64,000 nt of DNA. Source: Bacteroidales bacterium UBA5536. GTDB lineage: Bacteria > Bacteroidota > Bacteroidia > Bacteroidales > F082. The notes beneath the pieces are model-generated. The model did not search any database and was not told the origin of the DNA. It saw only the letters and a list, made by a program, of their open reading frames with translations. Below, one piece after another: positions 61,756 through 64,000 of this stretch (position 1 is the first letter of the stretch; the number at the start of each line of letters is the position of its first letter). The stretch is from positions 257,017 through 321,016 of the forward strand of contig DINQ01000020.1 of the NCBI GenBank assembly GCA_002426795.1, in the 5' to 3' direction. A program made the position numbers and the translations under genes.

Positions 61756-62211
61756 TTAAACTGTTTTAAAATACTTGTGGATAACCAGGCCACGGTGGTC
61801 GAAGATACTTTTGACTTTCTTACCGACAAAGATGGCATGTGCCAGCTTACCCAAGATTCCCATCGGAAGTGCATAACTCACAATATCAGTCATTTCAATA
61901 CCTTCCTCCACCTGTTTGAAATGGTGCTCATGGTGCCACATCCGATAGGGACCGATGCGTTGCTCGTCAACAAAGAACTTCCCTTCTTCAACATGGGTAA
62001 TTTCGGTCACCCAAAGCACCGGGATGCCAGCCACGGGTTTCACTTTGTATGAAATGATATGGCCTGGATACATTTTACCCTCACCACCTGACAGGATTTG
62101 AAAACCCATGCCCGGAGGAGTGATTTTTTGCAGGTTTTTTGGGGAACTGAAAAAATCCCAGACTTCCGTCAATGGAGCTTTCAGAATAACTTTTGTTTGT
62201 AGCTGATACAT
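61756..62211 (-). CDS. SRPBCC-family ligand-binding protein
   Basis: This 151-residue protein has the START/Bet v1-like pattern: a first strand LQTKVILKAPLTEVWDFFSSPKNLQKITPP, then VLWVTEITHVEEGKFFVDEQRIGPYRMWHHEHHF and a long last helix. It is of the cell-division-inhibitor/SRPBCC type found near epimerases. The ligand is unknown. It is separated from the upstream SRPBCC gene by a terminator, so the two similar-fold genes are independent units. Confidence 0.82.
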   Translation of the reverse strand: MYQLQTKVILKAPLTEVWDFFSSPKNLQKITPPGMGFQILSGGEGKMYPGHIISYKVKPVAGIPVLWVTEITHVEEGKFFVDEQRIGPYRMWHHEHHFKQVEEGIEMTDIVSYALPMGILGKLAHAIFVGKKVKSIFDHRGLVIHKYFKTV

Positions 62212-62234
62212 ATGAATCTTTTAGCGTATCAAAC

Positions 62235-62264
62235 AAAAAACCGAACGTTTAGTTCGGTTTTTTT
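62235..62264 (-). terminator. Bidirectional-looking rho-independent terminator
   Basis: CCGAAC-gttta-GTTCGG (62241-62257) is flanked by an A-run on the left and a T-run on the right, so it can stop transcription in both directions. It most likely ends the gene at 62291-62845 (minus strand). Confidence 0.82.
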
Positions 62265-62290
62265 TGTATTTCAACTATCGTCCGACAAAT

Positions 62291-62845
62291 CTAATTTAAA
62301 GAAGGCTTTTGCTCCAGGATTTTTTTCAGGTTAGTGAGTCCGTCGCTAAAATCCTTGCCCAGCATTTCTTCCATGTTCATGAAGGGCATAATCACATTCA
62401 TAGGGTAGGGGAAACTGCCTTTGAAGCCCCAAACAACTTTTGTAGTGCTATCGTTTATAGCACTCAAAATCATAAATGCCTGGTCTTTGGTTTCGAAAGG
62501 TTCTATAAAACGCATTTCGTAATCAATTCTGTTAAGTGGATCAATCTGAGTAATTTCCTGTTCGCCTTTTCCCACATTCGGATCTTTACTTTCCCAGGCT
62601 GAAACAAATCCCACAGTGCCATCTATGCCCCTGAACGTTTTCTTCATCAATGGATCCATGCCGGCCCAAACGCTAAAATTATCCTGATTGCGCAGTAAAA
62701 CCAAATAATCAAACACTTCTGTTTGGGGTTTCTGTATGACAATTTCTCTTTCGACCTCATAGTTGCGCGGCATGATGGCAGCCACAACCAAAAAGATTAT
62801 AATGATAATGAGGACAACAAAAACTATTTTTTTAAAGGTTCTCAT
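62291..62845 (-). CDS. Membrane-anchored SRPBCC (polyketide cyclase-like) protein
   Basis: This 184-residue protein has an N-terminal membrane segment (about 5-25, IVFVVLIIIIIFLVVAAIM). An SRPBCC/polyketide-cyclase-2 domain follows: YEVEREIVIQKPQTEVFDYLVLLRNQDNFSVWAGMDP, GFVSAWESKDPNVGKGEQEI, VVWGFKGSFPYPMNVIMPFMNMEEMLGKDF. Such proteins bind hydrophobic ligands; the specific role is unknown. A consensus promoter lies 38-69 bases upstream. Confidence 0.82.
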   Translation of the reverse strand: MRTFKKIVFVVLIIIIIFLVVAAIMPRNYEVEREIVIQKPQTEVFDYLVLLRNQDNFSVWAGMDPLMKKTFRGIDGTVGFVSAWESKDPNVGKGEQEITQIDPLNRIDYEMRFIEPFETKDQAFMILSAINDSTTKVVWGFKGSFPYPMNVIMPFMNMEEMLGKDFSDGLTNLKKILEQKPSLN

Positions 62846-62882
62846 AGGACAGGATTTGGTGATAAATGTAGTTGGTTTAGAA

Positions 62883-62914
62883 CAAAGATATAATCATTTA
62901 GATAGGATTTACAA
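62883..62914 (-). promoter_or_regulatory. Promoter of the membrane-anchored SRPBCC gene
   Basis: On the minus strand TTG (62914-62912) and TATCTTTG (62890-62883) are separated by 21 bases. Confidence 0.6.
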
Positions 62915-63082
62915 AGGAATTGCAATTTATTTACCTGTATATTAAGGGTTTTTGAGTTTAAACGTTGATCTTACTGATTTCTTTCAGATTAAAACATACC
63001 TCAATCTCAGCAAATTGTGCGTTGTTTTCTGAGGTGGATTGATAATTGGTTTTTATTAATTTAGCAACCTAAAAAAATCAAC

Positions 63083-64000
63083 ATGATGACAAAGACTAAA
63101 CCTCGTCTTACGTTCTGGGAAATCTGGAACATGAGTTTCGGTTTCCTTGGTATTCAGATGGGGTTCGCCCTGCAGAATGCAAATGCCAGCCGTATTCTTC
63201 AAACTTTTGGCGCAGATGTAGAACATCTTTCCTGGTTTTGGCTTGTAGCCCCAATAACGGGGATGATTGTACAGCCCATCATCGGACATTACAGCGACCA
63301 GACCTGGAACCGGCTTGGCCGACGTCGCCCTTATTTTTTGAGTGGAGCTATTCTCGCATCCATTGGGTTGATTCTCATGCCCAATTCACCCATGTGGGCA
63401 GCCTATCTTCCTGCTTTGTGGATAGGTGCCGGCATGCTGATGATTATGGATGCCTCCTTCAATATTGCCATGGAGCCTTTCAGGGCTTTGGTAGCCGACA
63501 AATTGCCAACTGACCAGCGCACACTGGGTTTCTCGGTGCAGACACTTTTAATTGGTGTGGGTGCTGTGGTTGGTTCATGGTTGCCTTATGTCATTACAAA
63601 CTGGTTTGGCGTTCACGAAATAGCTGCGGTTGGTGAAGTGCCATTGAACCTCAAGCTCTCGTTTTTTATCGGCGCTGGCATTTTGATTTCTACCATTGTC
63701 TGGACCGTTACAACAACAAAGGAATACACTCCGGAGGAACAGGCAGCCTTCTCGGCAAGCGATGGTGAGGTGCACGAAGAACATGAAAGCAGCTTTGCTG
63801 ATATTTTCAAGGATTTTGCCAATATGCCTTCAACAATGAAGCAGTTGGGTTTGGTGCAGTTCTTTTCGTGGTTTGCGCTGTTTTCGATGTGGGTTTTCAC
63901 TACACCGGCTCTCGCGCAGCATGTTTGGGGACTGTCGGCCACCGACAGAAGCTCAGCTGCTTTTAACGAAGCAGGCGATTATGTTGGAGTGATATTTGGG
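63083..64000 (+). CDS. MFS transporter of the SLC45/glycoside-symporter type, 3' end cut by window
   Basis: 306 codons are present from the ATG at 63083 to the window edge, all in frame. Hydrophobic segments occur at regular MFS spacing. The SLC45-like signature is clear: FGFLGIQMGFALQNANASRILQTFGAD near the start, the loop GHYSDQTWNRLGRRRPYFLSGA between segments 2 and 3, and MEPFRALVADKLP. A charged loop (EEQAAFSASDGEVHEEHESSF) lies between the halves. It is likely a sugar (maltose/sucrose-type) proton symporter. No sugar-utilisation gene is visible before the edge. Confidence 0.9.
   Translation, partial: MMTKTKPRLTFWEIWNMSFGFLGIQMGFALQNANASRILQTFGADVEHLSWFWLVAPITGMIVQPIIGHYSDQTWNRLGRRRPYFLSGAILASIGLILMPNSPMWAAYLPALWIGAGMLMIMDASFNIAMEPFRALVADKLPTDQRTLGFSVQTLLIGVGAVVGSWLPYVITNWFGVHEIAAVGEVPLNLKLSFFIGAGILISTIVWTVTTTKEYTPEEQAAFSASDGEVHEEHESSFADIFKDFANMPSTMKQLGLVQFFSWFALFSMWVFTTPALAQHVWGLSATDRSSAAFNEAGDYVGVIFG

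Overview
The window is a stretch of chromosome from a member of the Bacteroidota. Several things point there. Promoters have the TTG / TAnnTTTG form. There is a gliding-motility lipoprotein (GldB) and two secreted proteins with type IX secretion-like C-termini. Other markers are a TPR-sensor-REC-AraC hybrid regulator, PorT-like beta-barrels and a menFDBACE menaquinone operon. A free-living or sediment organism of the Bacteroidales/Marinilabiliales type is plausible, but no rRNA or tRNA gene is present to place it. The window starts inside one gene (DUF438/PAS) and ends inside another (an MFS/SLC45-type symporter).

The left part (about 0.7-18.4 kb) is an accessory, defence-like region. A stand-alone DEAH helicase with a nuclease-like C-terminus (1811-5047) lies alone between two folded, inverted-repeat intergenic elements that resemble integron attC sites in layout. 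A tight four-gene operon follows (5495-14367): a phospholipase-D/SNF2 helicase fusion, an Eco57I-type adenine methyltransferase, a BRO/DinD-like protein and a RhuM-family protein. It looks like a restriction-modification or DISARM-like system with two accessory proteins. The specificity part of the methyltransferase looks much more AT-rich than the rest, as if exchanged. Next comes a GC-richer block led by an XRE/ImmA-IrrE regulator-protease, whose promoter is embedded in a long palindrome. Behind it are a small unknown (possibly PIN-like) protein, a short membrane-anchored protein and a helical protein with a carboxypeptidase-regulatory-like domain.

The middle part (18.7-29.1 kb) is sensory and secretory. 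It holds a FlgO/CsgG-like lipoprotein, a very large hybrid histidine kinase with an AraC output domain and two secreted lectin-like proteins (beta/gamma-crystallin + LamG; Vps62-like + ricin B). It also has a CheD deamidase gene coupled to a PAS hybrid kinase. Repeats spaced 21-22 bp between the AraC-type regulator and the first secreted gene are candidate regulator sites, overlapping a terminator-like hairpin.

The right part (29.4-64 kb) is core metabolism and housekeeping. It contains 1-pyrroline-5-carboxylate dehydrogenase, a haem-binding protein and an operon of yifB (comM), a hotdog thioesterase and menF-D-B-A-C-E. It continues with gldB, two outer-membrane barrels, nadE, an Fe-S pair (Mrp and NifU-like), an SLC12-type transporter, PEP carboxylase, a ferritin-like/VIT1 iron transporter, an FAD reductase, tatC, an esterase, yhhQ, trmO, pdxJ, dtd and two SRPBCC proteins. 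The men genes cover chorismate to demethylmenaquinone except MenH and the final methyltransferase.

All statements come from reading the sequence and remembered family features. No database search was run, and base-composition remarks are estimates by eye.
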